Shown here piece by piece: positions 1-9,362 of a DNA stretch of 49,516 bases. The DNA comes from Thiobacillus sp. (GTDB lineage Bacteria > Pseudomonadota > Gammaproteobacteria > Burkholderiales > Thiobacillaceae). Position numbers and translations under genes: made by a program. The first letter of the stretch is position 1, and each line of letters starts with the position of its first letter. The stretch is taken from positions 1-49,516 of the forward strand of contig JADFDN010000004.1 of assembly GCA_018262815.1 (NCBI GenBank), written 5' to 3'. A model generated the notes under the pieces. That model saw only the letters and a program-made list of their open reading frames with translations, made no database searches and was not told the origin of the DNA.

Positions 1-352
1 AGGTGGTGGTCTTGCCGTGGGTGCCGGCCACCGCGAGCACCCACTTGTCGCGCAACACGTTGTCGGCCAGCCACTGCGGGCCGGAGGTGTAGGCCAGGCC
101 GCGTTCGAGGATGGCCTCCATCAGCGGGTTGCCGCGGGTGACGACGTTGCCGACGACGAAGACGTCGGGCTTGAGGTTGACCTGGCCGGCGTCCCAGCCT
201 TCGGTCAGCTCGATGCCGAGCGCGCGCAGCTGGTCGGACATCGGCGGGTAGACGTTGGCGTCGCAGCCGGTGACGGTGTGGCCTGCGTTGCGGGCGATGG
301 CTGCGAGGCCGCCCATGAAGGTGCCGCAGATTCCGAGAATGTGGATGTGCAT
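1..352 (-). CDS. mpl: Mpl, murein tripeptide ligase (5' part, runs off the window)
   Basis: UDP-N-acetylmuramate:L-alanyl-gamma-D-glutamyl-meso-diaminopimelate ligase, a cytoplasmic enzyme that recycles cell-wall tripeptide onto UDP-MurNAc. Only about 117 N-terminal residues are present. The start MHIHILGICGTFMGG is the Rossmann-like N-terminal domain of Mur ligases, and the ATP-binding loop AGTHGKTTT falls at the window edge. The ATG at 352 fits the family. No Shine-Dalgarno is visible: the leader is a pyrimidine-rich heptamer array. Last gene of a minus-strand group behind a two-component pair. MurC is the nearest alternative, but the MHIHILGICGTFMG start is typical of Mpl. Confidence 0.9.
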   Translation of the reverse strand, partial: MHIHILGICGTFMGGLAAIARNAGHTVTGCDANVYPPMSDQLRALGIELTEGWDAGQVNLKPDVFVVGNVVTRGNPLMEAILERGLAYTSGPQWLADNVLRDKWVLAVAGTHGKTTT

Positions 353-355
353 GTT

Positions 356-390
356 GGGTGAAGGGGGAAGGGTCAAGGGAAAAGGGTCGG
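356..390. repeat. Degenerate 7-base tandem repeat upstream of mpl
   Basis: Five consecutive heptamers read on the plus strand: GGGTGAA, GGGGGAA, GGGTCAA, GGGAAAA, GGGTCGG. The array starts 3 bases beyond the mpl start codon and fills most of the mpl leader. On the coding strand it reads as CCC/TTC-rich sequence with no ribosome binding site. Similar arrays occur upstream of the YqhA-like gene and hslU. Confidence 0.75.
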
Positions 391-400
391 TTGCGCCGGA

Positions 401-2317
401 TTATCCCACGGCGACGGCGCGCGCCTGCTGGATCAGGTGGGTGAGCAGGGCGCGCAGCTTGGCCGGGCGCAGCGGCTTGTGCAGCAGCGGGAAGCCGGCG
501 CGGCTGATGCGCAGGATGGTGTCGGGCGCGGTGTCGCCGGTGACCAGGATGGCCGGGATGTCGCGCCCGAACTTCTGGCGCAGGCGGGAGATGACCTCGA
601 TGCCGTCGGTATCGTCGGGCAGTCGGTAGTCCGACACGATGACGTCGGGCACGCGGCCGATGCTGTCCAGCCACTGCTCGGCCTCGCCGGCGCTGTGCGC
701 GGTGACCAGGTCGATGTTCCAGTTGTCGAACAGCTCGGCCATGCCGCGCAGGATCGCGCTCTCGTCATCGACCAGCAGCACCAGCGCATCGGCAGGGATC
801 TGTCCGGGTGCGCTGGCGGGCGCCGGCGGCTGGATCAAGCAGGCGTCGCCGCACGGGATGTCGATGCTGAACATCGAGCCGTGGCCGGGGCGCGAACGCA
901 GGTCGACCCGGTGGCCGAGCAGCCGGCCCAGGCGCGACACGATCGCGAGCCCGAGGCCCAGGCCCTTGCTGCGGTCGCGCGCCGGGTTGTGCAGCTGGAC
1001 GAATTCCTGGAAAACGCTTTCCTGCTGGTCGGGCGGGATGCCGCGTCCGGTGTCGATCACGCTCAGACGCACCATGCGGCCGCGGCGGCGGCAGGCCACC
1101 AGCACGCCGCCGTCGTCGGTGTAGCGGATGGCGTTGGCGATCAGGTTGACGAGGATGCGTTCGATCAGCAGCGGGTCGCTGTACAGGGTGATGTCGCAGG
1201 GACGGAAGCGCAGCCGCAGCTGCTTTTCCGCCGCCAGCGCGCTGAACTGATGCTCGATGTCGCCCAGCATCTTCTGCAGCGGGAAGTGCACCGGGTGCGC
1301 TTCGATGGTGCCGGCGTCGAGCCGGGAAATATCGAGCAGGGCGTTGAACAGCAGTTCCATCGCCGCGGTGGAGGCCTCGATGTTGTCGATCAGGGTCTGC
1401 GCTTCCGGCTGCTGGTTGCGCGCCTTCAGCGCGGCGACGAACAGCGACAGGGCGTGCAGCGGCTGCCGCAGGTCGTGGCTGGCGGCGGCGAAGAAGCGCG
1501 ACTTGGCATGGTTGGCGCGCTCGGCCATGTCCTTCTTCGCGGCGAGGTCGGCGGTGGCTTCGCGGATGCGCTTTTCCAGTTCGCTGCGATGGGCCTGCAA
1601 GGCCTCGGCCATGTCATTCACGCCGGCGGCGAGCGCGCCGACTTCGCCCTGCGCCGGCAGCTGCGTGCGAACCGTCAGGTCGTTGCATGCCAGCCGTCCC
1701 ACCACCTGGCCGACATGGCGCAGCTGCCCGGCCAGGCGGTTGGACAGGCGCCATGCCAGCGCACCGGTCAGTGCCAGCGCCGCCAGCATCAGCAGAGCGG
1801 CGTGGATCAGGGTGTCGCGCTTGAAGGCGCTGATCTGGTCGCGCGACACGCCGACTTCGGCATGCCCCAGCAGGATGCCGGCCGGTGCGGCGAGGGTGTC
1901 CAGCAGGGCGTCGCGGCGCGCGTCCGTAGCGGGCAGGCGGATCTCGGCGCCCTGTTCGGAATGCATGTCGGGCTGGTGGGCGCGCAGCGTATCGCCGGCA
2001 CTGGCGACCAGCTGTCCGTCGGCATCGGTGACGCGGGCATAGGCCAGCTGGCTGTTTTCTGTCTCGGTCTGGAGCAGTGCGCGCAGCCGCATCTCGTCGC
2101 CGCTCACCAGCGCATAGGGCAAGGCATCGGCCAGATGGCGGGCGGCGTTGGCGGCGCGCGCATGCAGCGCGCGTTCGGCGGCGGCGAGGGTTTGCGTGGT
2201 GAAGTAGGCCACCATCCCGAATTCGGTCAGCAGCGCAGGCAGCAGGGCGATCACCAGCATGCGGCTGCGGATGCTGGAAAGCGACATCCGGCTGAAGAGG
2301 CTGTGCAGACGATCCAC
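401..2317 (-). CDS. Hybrid sensor histidine kinase with C-terminal receiver
   Basis: Membrane sensor of a two-component system, 638 residues. Order: TM1 (about 18-40), extracytoplasmic sensor region (41-168), TM2 (about 169-190), HAMP and a coiled segment (190-270), HisKA with HDLRQPLHAL (phospho-His 281), HATPase with N-box NLIANAIRYT (391-400) and G1 box DTGRGIP (422-428), then a receiver domain (511-638) with acceptor D563 in VSDYRLP. The start is a GTG 5 bases after the stop of the response regulator gene, so the two are almost certainly cotranscribed. No strong ribosome site precedes the GTG, and an ATG ten codons later is a possible alternative. Ligand unknown. Confidence 0.88.
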   Translation of the reverse strand: MDRLHSLFSRMSLSSIRSRMLVIALLPALLTEFGMVAYFTTQTLAAAERALHARAANAARHLADALPYALVSGDEMRLRALLQTETENSQLAYARVTDADGQLVASAGDTLRAHQPDMHSEQGAEIRLPATDARRDALLDTLAAPAGILLGHAEVGVSRDQISAFKRDTLIHAALLMLAALALTGALAWRLSNRLAGQLRHVGQVVGRLACNDLTVRTQLPAQGEVGALAAGVNDMAEALQAHRSELEKRIREATADLAAKKDMAERANHAKSRFFAAASHDLRQPLHALSLFVAALKARNQQPEAQTLIDNIEASTAAMELLFNALLDISRLDAGTIEAHPVHFPLQKMLGDIEHQFSALAAEKQLRLRFRPCDITLYSDPLLIERILVNLIANAIRYTDDGGVLVACRRRGRMVRLSVIDTGRGIPPDQQESVFQEFVQLHNPARDRSKGLGLGLAIVSRLGRLLGHRVDLRSRPGHGSMFSIDIPCGDACLIQPPAPASAPGQIPADALVLLVDDESAILRGMAELFDNWNIDLVTAHSAGEAEQWLDSIGRVPDVIVSDYRLPDDTDGIEVISRLRQKFGRDIPAILVTGDTAPDTILRISRAGFPLLHKPLRPAKLRALLTHLIQQARAVAVG

Positions 2318-2322
2318 GGGAG

Positions 2323-2964
2323 TCAGGATTTCTGCATCAGCCGCTGAATCTCGAGCACGGCTTCGGTGCGGTTGCTGACGTCGAGGGCGCGGAAAATCGC
2401 GGCGATGTGCACTTTCACCGTGCCTTCCGACATCGACAGCATGCCGCCGATGGCCTTGTTGGCGCAGCCCTGGACCAGCAGGCGCGCCACTTCCAGCTGG
2501 CGCGCCGTCAGGCCGCTGTGCTGCAGCGCCTCGAAATCGGCCGGGTCGACCGAATGCAGGCCGGCGTGGCTGTCGCCCAGGCAGGCCGGCACGTAGATGT
2601 CGCCCGCCAGCACCTGCCGCAAGGCAGCCAGCATGGTTGCGGTGGACGCGGCCTTGGGGATGTAGCCGAGCGCACCGGCTTCCAGTGCGCTGCGGATATC
2701 GTGCGGCGACTCGGAGGCCGACAGCACCACCAGCGGAATGTCGGGAAAGCGGTTGCGATACTGCGCGATGCCCTGGGTGCCGACGAAGCCCGGCATGTTG
2801 AGATCGACCAGCGCCAGGTCGAGATCGAGGTGCAGGGCGGTCTGCGCGAACAGGCTGGGGTAATCGTGGGCGTCGATGATGTCGACCGGCGGCTCCAGTT
2901 GGGACAGCACCTGTCTTACCCCCTCGCGCATCAGCGGGTGGTCGTCGGCCAGAAGGGTCTTCAT
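2323..2964 (-). CDS. LuxR/NarL-family response regulator
   Basis: Transcription factor of 213 residues: receiver domain (1-120, acceptor D54 in LALVDLNMP, conserved K in IPKAAS) and a LuxR-type helix-turn-helix near residues 146-203 (LTARQLEVARLL ... SEGTVKVHIAAIFRAL). The start at 2964 is chosen because AGGGAG lies 7 bases upstream of it. The ATG two codons earlier (2970) has AGGGAG only 1 base away. It precedes the hybrid kinase by 5 bases and is its probable partner. Targets cannot be inferred from the window. Confidence 0.88.
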   Translation of the reverse strand: MKTLLADDHPLMREGVRQVLSQLEPPVDIIDAHDYPSLFAQTALHLDLDLALVDLNMPGFVGTQGIAQYRNRFPDIPLVVLSASESPHDIRSALEAGALGYIPKAASTATMLAALRQVLAGDIYVPACLGDSHAGLHSVDPADFEALQHSGLTARQLEVARLLVQGCANKAIGGMLSMSEGTVKVHIAAIFRALDVSNRTEAVLEIQRLMQKS

Positions 2965-3037
2965 GGGCATGCTCCCTGCATGGCAGGGATTCTATTACGC
3001 CCCGGCGTGTGTTGGCGTATTCCGCGCCGGCGGGATG

Positions 3038-3520
3038 TTATTTGCCGCGCACCTTGCGCCCGCCTTCGTCGATGGCGGCTTCCAGATAGCCGAAATAGAA
3101 ATCCGGAATCAGCAGACCGACGATGGGGTCGCCGGTCGCCCTGCCCTGGGTGTCGAACACCATCACGGTGGGCACCATGAACACCTTGTGGGCAGCAGCA
3201 AACGCGCTTTCCGTGATGGGGGTGCCGCCGAAATCGGTCAGCGTCGCGTCGGAGTCGATGGTGACTTCGCGAAAGATGACGCGCGAGCGGTAGGCCGGAT
3301 CCAGATGCATCGGCACCAGGTATTCGTTCTTGACGCGCTCGCAATACGGGCATGTGGGGCTGCTGAACAGCACCATGACAGGCACCCGGCGTTTGGTCGC
3401 GGTGCGCGCATCGGCCTGGAAATTCTTCGCATGAACCAGGCCGCTCGCTGCGCCGGCGGTGCCGGGCAGCACCAGGCCCCATGCTAAAATCAGGGCCCAT
3501 GCCGCGAACTGCCGCAGCAT
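3038..3520 (-). CDS. Exported thioredoxin-fold protein (SoxW/DsbD-gamma type)
   Basis: Periplasmic thioredoxin-like protein of 160 residues. A signal peptide (MLRQFAAWALILAWGLVLPGTAGA) is followed by the active site SSPTCPYCERV and the cis-Pro segment KVFMVPTVMVFDTQG. CPYC is a disulfide-active CxxC, so a thiol-disulfide role is expected, but its partner is unknown. The start at 3520 has AAGGAA 9 bases upstream. Reading frames that extend further would run antisense through hemC. The two start codons are divergent and 90 bases apart. Related proteins in sulfur oxidisers are called SoxW-like, but no sox genes are seen here. Confidence 0.82.
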   Translation of the reverse strand: MLRQFAAWALILAWGLVLPGTAGAASGLVHAKNFQADARTATKRRVPVMVLFSSPTCPYCERVKNEYLVPMHLDPAYRSRVIFREVTIDSDATLTDFGGTPITESAFAAAHKVFMVPTVMVFDTQGRATGDPIVGLLIPDFYFGYLEAAIDEGGRKVRGK

Positions 3521-3610
3521 GCTTGAGGTTCCTTCAGGTGGATGCGGGGTCGCCATAGTCGTCAGTGTCGCGTCATCTTTTGCCAAATCCAACAGTCCTT
3601 TGTTACCGCC

Positions 3611-4531
3611 ATGCATACCCTGACCATTGCTTCCCGTGAAAGTGCCCTTGCCATGTGGCAGGCCGAGCATATTCGAGATCGTCTGCGCGCGCTGCACCCC
3701 GGTTGCACGGTGAACATTCTGGGCATGACCACGCGCGGCGACCAGATCCTCGATGTCACGCTGTCCAAGATCGGCGGCAAGGGCCTGTTCGTCAAGGAGC
3801 TCGAGGTCGCGCTGGAGGCCGGCCAGGCCGATCTCGCGGTGCATTCCATGAAGGACGTGCCGATGGAGCTGCCGCCGGGATTCGAGCTGGCAGTGATCGG
3901 CGAGCGCGAGGACCCGCGCGACGCCTTCGTCTCCAATCGCTACGAGCGCCTGTCCGACCTGCCGCCCGGTGCCGTGGTCGGCACCTCCAGCCTGCGCCGC
4001 GAGGCGCAGCTGCGTGCGCGTTACCCGCACCTCTCGGTGAAGCCGCTGCGCGGCAACGTCGGCACCCGCCTGAAGAAGCTCGACGAGGGCCAGTTCGACG
4101 CCATCCTGCTGGCCGCCGCCGGCCTCAAGCGGCTGGGCCTCGGCGGCCGCATCAAGAGCCTGCTTGCCGTGGAAGACAGCATTCCCGCTGCCGGCCAAGG
4201 CGCGCTCGGGATCGAAATTCGCAGCGGCAGCGGCGACGTGGCAGCCATGCTCGCCGCACTGAATCACCCCGAGACTGCCGCCTGTGTGCGTGCCGAACGT
4301 CAGGTCAGCCGCGTGCTGGGCGGCAGCTGCCAGGTGCCCTTGGGCGCCCATGCCGTGCTGCAGGACGGCCGCCTGGTGCTGAACGGCTTCGTCGCGAACC
4401 CGGATGGAAGCGGTTTCATTCACGACACGGCGACAGGCGACGCCGCCGATCCCGAGGCGGTCGGCCAGGCGCTTGCCGACAAGCTGCTGGCGCAGGGCGC
4501 GCGCGCCATCCTCGACGCGCTTCCTGCATGA
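3611..4531 (+). CDS. hemC: HemC, hydroxymethylbilane synthase
   Basis: Porphobilinogen deaminase, which polymerises four porphobilinogen units into hydroxymethylbilane in the cytoplasm. The 306 residues match the family length. Signatures: [14 protein letters not shown] at the N-terminus, HSMKDVPME, and the dipyrromethane-cofactor cysteine in [12 protein letters not shown]. The start ATG at 3611 gives the family N-terminus, whereas an earlier in-frame start at 3542 would add 23 unrelated residues. First gene of hemC-hemD-hemX-hemY. Its stop overlaps the hemD start (ATGA). Confidence 0.97.
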   Translation: MHTLTIASRESALAMWQAEHIRDRLRALHPGCTVNILGMTTRGDQILDVTLSKIGGKGLFVKELEVALEAGQADLAVHSMKDVPMELPPGFELAVIGEREDPRDAFVSNRYERLSDLPPGAVVGTSSLRREAQLRARYPHLSVKPLRGNVGTRLKKLDEGQFDAILLAAAGLKRLGLGGRIKSLLAVEDSIPAAGQGALGIEIRSGSGDVAAMLAALNHPETAACVRAERQVSRVLGGSCQVPLGAHAVLQDGRLVLNGFVANPDGSGFIHDTATGDAADPEAVGQALADKLLAQGARAILDALPA

Positions 4532-5295
4532 CGGGAACGCTCGCCGGACGCACCGTCCTGGTGACGCGGCCGCTCCCGCAGGCCGCCGCGCTGGCGCAGG
4601 CGATCGAAGGGGCCGGCGGCGCAGCGTTCGTGTTTCCGGCGCTTGCCATCGAAGCGATCGCCGCAGACGCGCTGGCGGACTCGCTCACCCGGCTGCACGA
4701 TGCCGATATCGCGATCTTCATCAGCCCCAATGCCGCGCAGTTCGGCATGGCGGCGATCCATGCCGGGGGCGGTTTGCCGGCTGCGACCGACGTGTTCGCA
4801 GTGGGGCCGGGAACGGCGCGCGCGCTGCAGGCCCAGGGCGTCAGCGGCGTCATCACGCCGGACGGCCAGGACAGCGAGGCGCTGCTGGCTTTGCCCCGGC
4901 TGCAGGCGGTGACGGGCAAGCGCGTGGTGATCGTGCGCGGCGTCGGCGGCCGTCCCTTGCTGGCCGACACGCTTGCGGCGCGCGGGGCCGAGGTGCATTT
5001 CATGGAATGCTACCGTCGCGTGCGGCCGCAGGCCGATGCCGCGCCGCTGCTGGCGCGCTGGCGGGCGGGCGGGATCGACGCGGTGACCGTCACCAGTGCC
5101 GAGACGCTGGACAATCTGGCGGCGCTGCTGGGCGAGGTGGGCAGGCCCTTGCTGTTGCATACTCCGCTTTTCGCCCCGCATGAGAAAATCGCCGATGCAG
5201 CCCGCCGCTTCGGCATCGCGGAGGTGGTTGCCACGCCAGGCGGCGATGCCGGCCTGGTGGAAGGTCTGATTAACTGGTTCAGGAACAAGCAATGA
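4528..5295 (+). CDS. hemD: HemD, uroporphyrinogen-III synthase
   Basis: Cyclises hydroxymethylbilane with inversion of ring D to give uroporphyrinogen III. 255 residues with the two-lobed HemD fold. Recognisable stretches are [36 protein letters not shown] and [16 protein letters not shown], and [12 protein letters not shown]. The family is poorly conserved, so the call leans on its position between hemC and hemX. ATGA overlaps at both ends suggest translational coupling across the operon. Confidence 0.93.
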   Translation: MTGTLAGRTVLVTRPLPQAAALAQAIEGAGGAAFVFPALAIEAIAADALADSLTRLHDADIAIFISPNAAQFGMAAIHAGGGLPAATDVFAVGPGTARALQAQGVSGVITPDGQDSEALLALPRLQAVTGKRVVIVRGVGGRPLLADTLAARGAEVHFMECYRRVRPQADAAPLLARWRAGGIDAVTVTSAETLDNLAALLGEVGRPLLLHTPLFAPHEKIADAARRFGIAEVVATPGGDAGLVEGLINWFRNKQ

Positions 5296-6335
5296 ACGAC
5301 ACCCCGGAAACCTCCGTCCCGCAAGCCGTCGCGCAGCCTGGTCGCGTGCCAGTCCATGCCGGCGGGCACGCGCCGTCCTCGCCGGTGGCGCTGGTTGCGC
5401 TGCTGATTGCCGCGCTGGCACTGGCGATGGCGGCCTGGTCGTGGTTCGACAGCCGCGAACGCATCCGCGAGTTGAAGACCGAATTGGGGCGCCGGCTCGC
5501 CGAAACCGGCAAGGAGGTCAGCGAAACCCGCCTGCTGGCCCGCAACGCGGACGACACGATGCGTCAGGTCAGCGAGAAGGTCGCGCACATCGAAAGCCAG
5601 ATGACGACCTCGCAGCAACAGCAGCTTTCGCTCGAAGCCCTCTACAAGGATCTGTCGCAGGGGCGGGACCAGTGGGCGCTGGCCGAGATCGAGCAGGTGC
5701 TGCTCACGGCCGCCCAGCAGTTGCAGCTGGCGGGCAACGTGAAGGCGGCGATCATTGCGCTCGAAGGCGCCGATACCCGCCTGCAGCGCCTGAACAAGCC
5801 GCAGTTCACTGCCTTGCGCCGTGCGATCGCGGCCGATCTGGCCAACCTGCGCGCAGTGCCCTCGCTCGACGAAGTGGGCGCCAGCGCGCGCATCGAGGCT
5901 CTGGTGGTGCGTCATGCCGGCTGGCCGCTGGCGAGTGCACAGGTGTCCGAAGCGGCGCCGGCGCCGCGCGTGTCGGGGGCGGCCAACCTTGGCCAGGAAT
6001 TGTGGGAAGAACTGAAACGCATCGTGCAGATCCGCCGGGTGGACAGCAACGAAGCGGTGCTGCTGCCGCCCGATCAGGCCTATTTCCTGCGCGAGAATCT
6101 GCGTCTGCGCCTGCTGTCGGCCCGGCTGGCGCTGCTGTCGCAGGATCAGGCGGCGTTCCGTGCCGACCTCGATGCGGTCTCGCAGATGCTCGGTCGCTAT
6201 TTCAATACCCGCGACGCCGGCGTCGCCGACGCGCTCAAGGAAGTCAGGCGCCTGGCCAGCCTGCAAATCGCCCAGAAGCTGCCGGGCATCGACGCCAGCC
6301 TCGCCGCGCTCGAGGCGTATAAGGGAGAGCACTGA
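5292..6335 (+). CDS. hemX: HemX family membrane protein
   Basis: Inner-membrane protein of 347 residues in the hemCDXY operon. A Pro/Ala-rich cytoplasmic N-terminus is followed by one membrane segment (about 31-52), then a long coiled coil (about 53-120) and a soluble domain. It has been labelled uroporphyrinogen-III methyltransferase in databases, but no SAM-binding motifs are visible, so a catalytic role is not supported. It overlaps hemD by ATGA and hemY by TGATG. Confidence 0.88.
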   Translation: MNDTPETSVPQAVAQPGRVPVHAGGHAPSSPVALVALLIAALALAMAAWSWFDSRERIRELKTELGRRLAETGKEVSETRLLARNADDTMRQVSEKVAHIESQMTTSQQQQLSLEALYKDLSQGRDQWALAEIEQVLLTAAQQLQLAGNVKAAIIALEGADTRLQRLNKPQFTALRRAIAADLANLRAVPSLDEVGASARIEALVVRHAGWPLASAQVSEAAPAPRVSGAANLGQELWEELKRIVQIRRVDSNEAVLLPPDQAYFLRENLRLRLLSARLALLSQDQAAFRADLDAVSQMLGRYFNTRDAGVADALKEVRRLASLQIAQKLPGIDASLAALEAYKGEH

Positions 6336-7507
6336 TGCGCTGGCTGATCTCGCTGCTCATCATCGCGGTGCTGGCCATTGCGCTGGCGATGGCCGGGCGT
6401 TACGACCCCGGCTATGTGGTGCTGGTATATCCGCCATGGCGGATGGAAATCTCCTTCATCAGCTTCGTGCTGCTGCTGGCCGGACTCGTGGTGGGGGGCG
6501 TGGTGCTGCTGCGGCTGGCGCTGCTCACCCTCAATCTGCCGAGCATCGTGCGCGCGCAGCGCGAGCGGCGTGCCGCCAGAAAACGCGACGAGAACTTCGT
6601 CGGCGGCTTGAAGGCATATACCGAATACCGCTATCAGGATGCCGAGCAGTCGCTCGGACAGTGGCAGGGCGACGATATCCGGTTTGGCCTGGCACGGGTG
6701 CTGGCGGCACGGGCGGCGCAGGAAATGCGCGCGACTCCGCAACGCGAGCGGCATTTGCAGGAGGCCACCGAACACGGCGCCGAACTCGCCGCGCAGCTGT
6801 TCGAGGCCGAGGCATACCTCGATGCCAAGGATGCGGCGGCGGCATTGGTGGCGATCAGCCGCGCCAAGGAAATTGCGCCGCAGCACACCGCGCTGCTGCG
6901 ACTCGAGCTCAAGGCGCGCCAGCTGACCGGGCAGTGGGACGAAGTCGATCGCCTGCTCGACGCGCTGATGCGCGGCAACGCGCTTGAACCCGGTGTCGCC
7001 CTGCAGAACCGGCGCATGGCCTATGCTGAGAATCTCAAGCGCCGCGCCGAAGACGACCGTGGGCTGCTGGAATACTGGAAAAAGGTTCCGGCCGATTTCA
7101 AGCTCGATCCCTGGGTGGCGCGTGCCGCCGCCCGTGCCTTCATGCAGCGCGGCGGCCACGATACGGCGCTCGACGTGCTGGAAGCCGCGCTCAACCGCGA
7201 GTGGCATGAAGATCTGGTGGTGCTGTACGGCGACGCGCGCGGCAGCAGTCCGACCCGACAGATCGAACAGGCCGAGAAATGGCTGCATGCCCAGCCGCGC
7301 GATGCACATCTGCTGCTGACGCTGGCACAGCTGTGCAGTGTGCAGCAGCTATGGGGCAAGGCGCAGAGCTATCTGGAAGCCAGCCTCGCCATCGCGCCCA
7401 GCGCCGAAGGCCATATCCGCATGGCCGAGCTCAAGACGCAGAGCGGCCAGATGAGCGAAGCCTGCCAGCACTATCAAAAAGCGCTGGCCATGTGCCGCGG
7501 GCAATGA
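6335..7507 (+). CDS. hemY: HemY-type TPR membrane protein
   Basis: 390-residue HemY_N protein, unrelated to the Bacillus protoporphyrinogen oxidase of the same name. Two membrane segments (about 1-22 and 41-64) are followed by a cytoplasmic TPR region. The family hallmark near residue 95 is YTEYRYQDAEQSLGQW, and the C-terminus has TPR-like helices (LLLTLAQLCSVQQLWGKAQS). Last gene of the hem operon, where it probably helps organise late haem steps at the membrane (inference from family). Confidence 0.9.
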   Translation: MRWLISLLIIAVLAIALAMAGRYDPGYVVLVYPPWRMEISFISFVLLLAGLVVGGVVLLRLALLTLNLPSIVRAQRERRAARKRDENFVGGLKAYTEYRYQDAEQSLGQWQGDDIRFGLARVLAARAAQEMRATPQRERHLQEATEHGAELAAQLFEAEAYLDAKDAAAALVAISRAKEIAPQHTALLRLELKARQLTGQWDEVDRLLDALMRGNALEPGVALQNRRMAYAENLKRRAEDDRGLLEYWKKVPADFKLDPWVARAAARAFMQRGGHDTALDVLEAALNREWHEDLVVLYGDARGSSPTRQIEQAEKWLHAQPRDAHLLLTLAQLCSVQQLWGKAQSYLEASLAIAPSAEGHIRMAELKTQSGQMSEACQHYQKALAMCRGQ

Positions 7508-7562
7508 ACCCCGGGCTTCCCGGCCTGTCGGACTGTTCTCGACCATTCAGGAGGATATTTCC

Positions 7563-8102
7563 ATGCGCACTGTTTCATACGCTGTAGCAGGTTTCGTTCT
7601 GAGCGCGCTGATGCTGGGCGCACCCGCAAGCTGGGCTGCTGAACCCAAGGCCGGGGCGATAGCGCCCAAGGCCGGCGCGGCGGAGCAGGGCGGGGTCTAC
7701 AAGCGGGCCATCGATCGCAACGTCAGCCTCATGGAAGCAGCGGAGTCGATGCGGCTGCGCGCCAATGCGCTGAATCTGCAGCTGGTGGCCGAACTGCCGA
7801 TGTCCAAGCAGGTGGAGGCGGTCACCGGCAAGCCGCAGCGCACCATCATCATCTTCCAGTTCTGCGATGCGGTGCTGGCCAAGGACCTGATCGATGCGAA
7901 CATGGATTTTTCCATCTACATGCCGTGCCGCATCGCCCTGATTGAGGATGCAAAGGGGCAGGGCTGGCTGGTGATGATGGACGTCAACGTCGATGCGGTC
8001 GCGCAGGAAAAGCGCTTGCCGGAAGCCCTCAAAGTCCGCATCGAGACCGTGCGGAAGTCACTGCTCGAGATCATGCAGGCAGGCGCCAAGGGCGAGTTGT
8101 AA
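7563..8102 (+). CDS. Periplasmic DUF302 protein
   Basis: Exported protein of 179 residues with a signal peptide ending in ASWAA. The body holds a DUF302-like core: IIIFQFCDAVLAKDLI, then the hallmark-like FSIYMPCRIALIED. DUF302 has no established biochemical role, and some members are linked to metal or sulfur metabolism only by context. AGGAGG lies about 9 bases before the ATG at 7563. It is 55 bases after hemY on the same strand and may be a read-through partner of the hem operon. The second cysteine (PCRI) is typical of the family. Confidence 0.75.
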   Translation: MRTVSYAVAGFVLSALMLGAPASWAAEPKAGAIAPKAGAAEQGGVYKRAIDRNVSLMEAAESMRLRANALNLQLVAELPMSKQVEAVTGKPQRTIIIFQFCDAVLAKDLIDANMDFSIYMPCRIALIEDAKGQGWLVMMDVNVDAVAQEKRLPEALKVRIETVRKSLLEIMQAGAKGEL

Positions 8103-8217
8103 AGCTCGCCGACTCAGCCGGGACGGGGGCTGCAGAACTAGCCCGCTTCAGGCGCGGCAGTGCGGTCGCCGGTCCGGAAGTATCGGCGGCCGCGTGCGTC
8201 TGGCCAGGGCCGGGCGC

Positions 8218-9255
8218 TTAGGCGGCCGGCGCGGTCTCGGCGTCTGCCGCGTAAACGAATGAATCGGCGAAGAATTCGTCCTCGGGCAGCTTGCGGGCTT
8301 TCACGAAGCTGTCGCGCGCGCTGTCGACCATGATGGGCGCGCCGCAGGCATACACCTGATAAGCCGACAGGTCGGCGAAGTCGGCCAGCACCGCCTCGTG
8401 CACGAAGCCGGTGCGGCCTTGCCACTGATCGGCCGGCTGAGGATTGGACAGCACCGGAATGAAGCTGAAATTCGGATGTTCGGCCTGCCACTGCAGCGGC
8501 AGTTCGGCCATGTACAGGTCCTTCAGCGAACGCACGCCCCAGTACAGCACCAGTTCGCGGTCGGTGTGCTCGGCAAAGGCATGCTCCAGCATGCCCTTGA
8601 TCGGGGCAAAGCCGGTGCCGCCGGCGATGAAGATCATCGGCTTGTCGGAATCCTCGCGGATGAAAAAGCTGCCGAGTGGTCCCTTCAGACGCAGGATGTC
8701 GCGTTCCTTGAGGGTGGAAAACACCTGGTCGGTGAACAGGCCGCCCGGCACGTGGCGGATGTGCAATTCCAGCAGCGCATCGTCGTGGGGCGGGTTGGCC
8801 AGCGAATAGCTGCGCGACTTGCCGCCCTTCAGCTGGAAGTCGATGTATTGTCCGGCGAGGTATTGCAGCCGTTCGTTGGCGGGCAGCTTGATCTTGACGA
8901 GCATCACGTCGTCGGCGCGTTTTTCCAGTTTTTCCACGCGGCACGGCAGCGTCTTGATCACGATGTCCTTGGCGGCGCCGATTTCCTTGGCTTCGATGAC
9001 CAGGTCGCTCAGAGGCTTGGCGCGGCAGAACAGGGCGCGGCCCTGGGATTTTTCCTCGTCCTTCAGTGCGTTGGGCGAATGGACGCCGTAGTCGATCTGG
9101 CCGGACAGCAGTTTGCCCTTGCAGGCGCCGCAGGCGCCGTTGCGGCAACCGTAGGGCAAAGCATAGCCTTCGCGCAATGCGGCTTCGAGGATGGTTTCGT
9201 CGTCCTCGACGTTGAACTGATGCCCGCTGGGCTGAATGGTGACCTGGTACGGCAT
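8218..9255 (-). CDS. Ferredoxin-NAD(P)H flavin reductase (AscD/VanB-like)
   Basis: 345-residue electron-transfer flavoprotein. An N-terminal plant-type [2Fe-2S] domain has ligands C37, C42, C45 (CRNGACGACKG) and C77 (ALFCRAK). It is followed by an FNR-type flavin domain (SRSYSLANPP) and an NAD(P)-binding domain (GGTGFAPIKGMLEHA; C-terminal YACGAPIMV). Proteins of this design are named CDP-6-deoxy-delta-3,4-glucoseen reductase in many beta- and gammaproteobacteria, usually with no deoxysugar genes nearby. None is present here, so a general reductase role is more likely. Divergent from the SDR gene. Confidence 0.87.
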   Translation of the reverse strand: MPYQVTIQPSGHQFNVEDDETILEAALREGYALPYGCRNGACGACKGKLLSGQIDYGVHSPNALKDEEKSQGRALFCRAKPLSDLVIEAKEIGAAKDIVIKTLPCRVEKLEKRADDVMLVKIKLPANERLQYLAGQYIDFQLKGGKSRSYSLANPPHDDALLELHIRHVPGGLFTDQVFSTLKERDILRLKGPLGSFFIREDSDKPMIFIAGGTGFAPIKGMLEHAFAEHTDRELVLYWGVRSLKDLYMAELPLQWQAEHPNFSFIPVLSNPQPADQWQGRTGFVHEAVLADFADLSAYQVYACGAPIMVDSARDSFVKARKLPEDEFFADSFVYAADAETAPAA

Positions 9256-9303
9256 GATGTGAGCTTAAAATGCAGGAAAACAGCGAATTATCGCCTGTGT
9301 GGA

Positions 9304-9320
9304 CAGGGTTTTAACCCCTG
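9304..9320. promoter_or_regulatory. Imperfect palindrome in the divergent reductase/SDR region
   Basis: CAGGGTTTTAACCCCTG is a near-palindrome centred on TTTTAA in the 107-base region between two divergent start codons (9255 minus, 9363 plus). It could be an operator or part of a promoter. No convincing -35/-10 pair was found. Confidence 0.25.
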
Positions 9321-9362
9321 CCCGCATAGGGTTACAGCTTGGGTGAATCACAGGCGGGCACG

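Noticed and set aside
437-2347. Very long open frame on the plus strand, antisense to the hybrid kinase
   Set aside because: It mirrors a clearly homologous gene, has low-complexity Gln/Gly/Arg/His-rich composition and no recognisable domain. It is a high-GC shadow frame.
5292-6335. HemX as a uroporphyrinogen methyltransferase
   Set aside because: No SAM-binding motifs are present. The protein is a membrane-anchored coiled-coil type.
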